Origin: DATJGR01 sp041739525
GTDB taxonomy: Bacteria; Pseudomonadota; Gammaproteobacteria; Pseudomonadales; Azotimanducaceae
DNA: 64,000 nt
NCBI GenBank assembly: GCA_041739525.1
Contig: JBGSNQ010000006.1
Location: 1-64,000, forward strand
Reading direction: 5' to 3'
Shown piece after piece: positions 61,961 to 64,000 of this stretch (its first letter is position 1; each line of letters begins with the position of its first letter). Made by a program: the position numbers and the translations under genes. The notes below the pieces were generated by a model. That model did not search any database, was not told where the DNA came from, and worked only from the letters and a program-made list of their open reading frames with translations.

Positions 61961-63172
61961 TCAGCGGGATTCGGCGCGCAATATCGCAGCGGTCTGCTGC
62001 AACCAGTCGGCGGGATCGGTGCGGTGGTAGGGGTACTCTGCGGGTTCGATGTGGTCGAGAAAACGTCGATAGATCGCGGCGCGGCGCGCCGCGCCGATCG
62101 GCGCCAGCAGTTCGGCCGCACGATTCGGATCGGAGCCCGGAAACGCCGTGCGCCATTGCTGCCCCCAATGCGCACGGACGGCATCAGTATGCGGTTCGGA
62201 AACCCGCTCCAGAAATGCGGATTGATCGAGCAATGGGTGACCCACGCCGCTGTCTCCCCAGTCGAGCAGCGTCAGCGTTTTGCCCTCGCCGCGAAAATTG
62301 CCGGGATGAAAATCACCGTGCACCAACGTGTCGGGTATGCCGCAGTTCGCGATGGCACGGAAGCGCTCCTGCAGTTCTGCGACAAATCCTGCGAGCACCC
62401 GAACGTCGTCGTTGGCGAGTTCGGGCGTCGTACGACGTAGAACCTCTGCGATGTCGTGTGTCAGCACCGCTGCGCGCCAGTCCGGCAGTCCGAGCGCCAG
62501 CAGCGACTCGAGCCGTTCGATCCACGGCAACTGCAGGCGAACCAGCAGCGTCACCATGTCGATGAGCTGTGTGGGCGTGGCGTCGTAGAGATCCGTGCCC
62601 GGGACCTCGGCCAGCAGGCACCGGCCGCCGTCGTGACCTAGCACCTTGGGCACCGGTGTGCCGGCCAGTTCCGTCAGCAGTCGTCCTTCGCGCACCATGA
62701 ACGGCGGCACTACCTTGAGCCACGCGAACTGATTGCCGACAGGAAGACGCCACACGCTCGAGAGGTTCCAGGTGCGAATCTGTTCTGGTGGCGCGGTCAT
62801 CCGCATGCCGCGGCGTTCCAGCGCCGTTCGTGCCCACGCAATGTCGGCATCGGGGCCGCCCGGACGCGCGTACGGCTGGCGTAACGGTTGCTCCTCGAGC
62901 TCGCCCCACGGTTCGCGAGACAGCCATTTCGATTCGAGCCCGCCGGCGGCCTGCGCGAGATATGTCACTTCGCCGCCCGGAGGTTGCCGCCGTTCACCTG
63001 CGAGCAACCGCAGCACGACGACGTCGATGCCGTATGCCTCGCGCGCTGCGCCAACGACGGGTGCAATGTCCTGCCACCACGGTGTGGCGACAGCGACCGG
63101 CGGCAACTTGCCTATGTACGTGCCGGTGGCGGATACGAGAACGAGGCGGGCGGTTCGGGGTGTTAGGGGCAC
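61961..63172 (-). CDS. APH-family phosphotransferase with N-terminal extra domain
   Basis: 403 residues. The C-terminal kinase-like domain has VHGDFHPGNF (catalytic Asp) and LLDWGDSGVGHPL (metal-binding Asp), so it is phosphorylation-competent and belongs to the aminoglycoside/choline kinase-like group. The first 120 residues form a separate domain (ARLVLVSATGTYIGKL) that I could not assign; it has a NUDIX-like feel but no NUDIX box. Start at GTG 63172 is provisional; a TTG five codons upstream is possible. Convergent with the decarboxylase-fold gene. Confidence 0.7.
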   Translation of the reverse strand: MPLTPRTARLVLVSATGTYIGKLPPVAVATPWWQDIAPVVGAAREAYGIDVVVLRLLAGERRQPPGGEVTYLAQAAGGLESKWLSREPWGELEEQPLRQPYARPGGPDADIAWARTALERRGMRMTAPPEQIRTWNLSSVWRLPVGNQFAWLKVVPPFMVREGRLLTELAGTPVPKVLGHDGGRCLLAEVPGTDLYDATPTQLIDMVTLLVRLQLPWIERLESLLALGLPDWRAAVLTHDIAEVLRRTTPELANDDVRVLAGFVAELQERFRAIANCGIPDTLVHGDFHPGNFRGEGKTLTLLDWGDSGVGHPLLDQSAFLERVSEPHTDAVRAHWGQQWRTAFPGSDPNRAAELLAPIGAARRAAIYRRFLDHIEPAEYPYHRTDPADWLQQTAAILRAESR

Positions 63173-63231
63173 GGCACGTACGCGCAACGGAACGTTGTGC
63201 GTACGTTAGCCGCTTTTGAACGAAAGTTGCG

Positions 63232-63750
63232 TCAGAAGTTGAACCCGACTCCCAAGGCGTAGAAGAACGCGCCATCGTCGAACTGGTTGTCGATCTGATC
63301 GCTGTTTTCGAACAGCCAGTTGTATTCGATCTGCAGCGCGATGAAGGTTTTATCCTTCACGTAGAACTTCATCCCGCCTTCTAGTCCCGCCGCGCCGGTG
63401 TCCTGCACGTCTTCACCGTAAATTGCGCCGAGATTCGCGCCGAGAAATGGCACTATCGAAGCTTGGCCGAAGTGGTAGTCGGCAAAGCCGCGCGTGGCGC
63501 CGGCCCAGCGGTCGTCGGCGTTTTCGATTGCGAGCACGTTTACGCTCTGGCGAATCCCGAGTTCCCACTCGTTCGATAGGAACCATCCCATCTGACCAGT
63601 GGTGCCGAACGTGGTGTTGTCGAAGTCTTTGTCGCTCGCACCGGTTCCGGAAATGGTGAATGACCTGTCTCCGGCCTCTTGAGCAGCCCAGACGTTTGTC
63701 GAAGCAAGACCTGCAAGTGTGAAGGCAAACGCGATCCAGCGTAGTTTCAT
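63232..63750 (-). CDS. small outer-membrane beta-barrel protein
   Basis: 172 residues with a signal peptide (about 1-22, ending VWA-A) and alternating beta strands ending in GVGFNF, whose terminal aromatic residue marks Bam-assembled barrels. Eight strands fit an OmpW/OmpX-like or OmpA-like barrel. Role unknown. ATG start with GAGAGAG upstream. A three-fold direct repeat 100-130 bases upstream is a likely regulator site. Confidence 0.75.
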   Translation of the reverse strand: MKLRWIAFAFTLAGLASTNVWAAQEAGDRSFTISGTGASDKDFDNTTFGTTGQMGWFLSNEWELGIRQSVNVLAIENADDRWAGATRGFADYHFGQASIVPFLGANLGAIYGEDVQDTGAAGLEGGMKFYVKDKTFIALQIEYNWLFENSDQIDNQFDDGAFFYALGVGFNF

Positions 63751-63850
63751 GGTGACTCTCTCTCCGTAATCGTTAATGCCGCCGCGAAAAGGCGACGACT
63801 CGACCGGAGATAGCAATCGCCGTGCCTCATACGCGAAGCCACGCAGTTCG

Positions 63851-63878
63851 CGGTACTTGCTCGGTACTTTCGCGGTAC
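63851..63878 (-). promoter_or_regulatory. three CGGTAC direct repeats at exact 11-base spacing
   Basis: CGGTAC occurs at 63851, 63862 and 63873, one helical turn apart. This iteration is typical of OmpR/PhoB-family response regulator boxes, and it lies 101-128 bases upstream of the outer-membrane protein ATG. No such regulator gene is in the window. Confidence 0.5.
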
Positions 63879-64000
63879 AACGCGCCGCTTCGAGAAAATC
63901 CGACGGCAACTACTACCGGGATTTGTAAGAATTGCGTGTCGTTGGACACGGGTAACCACGCTTGGCACGAATCAAGGAAATCGTTGTCGATGCACTGAAT

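Overview
The window reads as a chromosome segment of a high-GC, aerobic Gammaproteobacterium. The class is inferred from a fused nuoCD inside a complete 13-gene complex I operon, a Vibrio-type TtpC/ExbB/ExbD/TonB operon, a CecR/YbhGFSR exporter cluster and SlyX. The genus cannot be named from the sequence alone. No rRNA, tRNA, CRISPR array, transposase or integrase was seen.

Layout. (1) 0.2-16.6 kb: an amino acid permease, then the minus-strand NADH:quinone oxidoreductase operon nuoABCDEFGHIJKLMN (transcribed from 16.6 down to 1.9 kb), tightly coupled by ATGA/GTGA overlaps. (2) 16.8-22.8 kb: a DUF1232 protein and a minus-strand operon DUF3450 - TtpC-like - ExbB - ExbD - ExbD - TonB - TPR for energised outer-membrane transport. 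(3) 22.8-32.5 kb: a 0.95-kb gap without convincing genes, the Kup potassium transporter, a RegB/RegA redox two-component pair, a second APC permease, glmS and small accessory proteins. (4) 32.5-63.8 kb: an accessory region rich in acyl-CoA and oxygenase chemistry.

Region 4 is the interesting part. A minus-strand operon (36.1 to 32.5 kb) encodes two paralogous ferritin-fold proteins and two paralogous small SCP2-like proteins, followed by an FmdB zinc ribbon and SlyX. The first ferritin-fold protein keeps a full E, ExxH, E, ExxH di-iron ligand set; the second has lost all but one ligand. This looks like a candidate two-component di-iron oxygenase that I cannot match to a named system. Divergent from it, across a promoter with two overlapping inverted repeats, are two translationally coupled class III CoA-transferases, one without the catalytic Asp. 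Then come the CecR-YbhGFSR exporter with a 20-bp palindromic operator candidate, a thiolase-fold protein lacking the nucleophilic Cys with its DUF35 partner (retro-aldolase type), a hot-dog pair lacking the usual hydratase dyad, a PHP protein and a putidaredoxin-type ferredoxin. Further on are two more CoA-transferases, an SDR, a TauD-type dioxygenase, an epoxide hydrolase, a VOC protein, a PAPS sulfotransferase, a luciferase-like flavin monooxygenase and an acetoacetate-decarboxylase-fold protein without the Schiff-base lysine. Together they suggest catabolism or remodelling of a hydrophobic, probably cyclic or isoprenoid substrate activated as CoA thioesters. The substrate itself is inference.

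Broken genes: a sigma-4-only ECF sigma fragment still beside its anti-sigma-like gene, and a HigB/Gp49-type toxin with a frameshift beside an intact XRE antitoxin.
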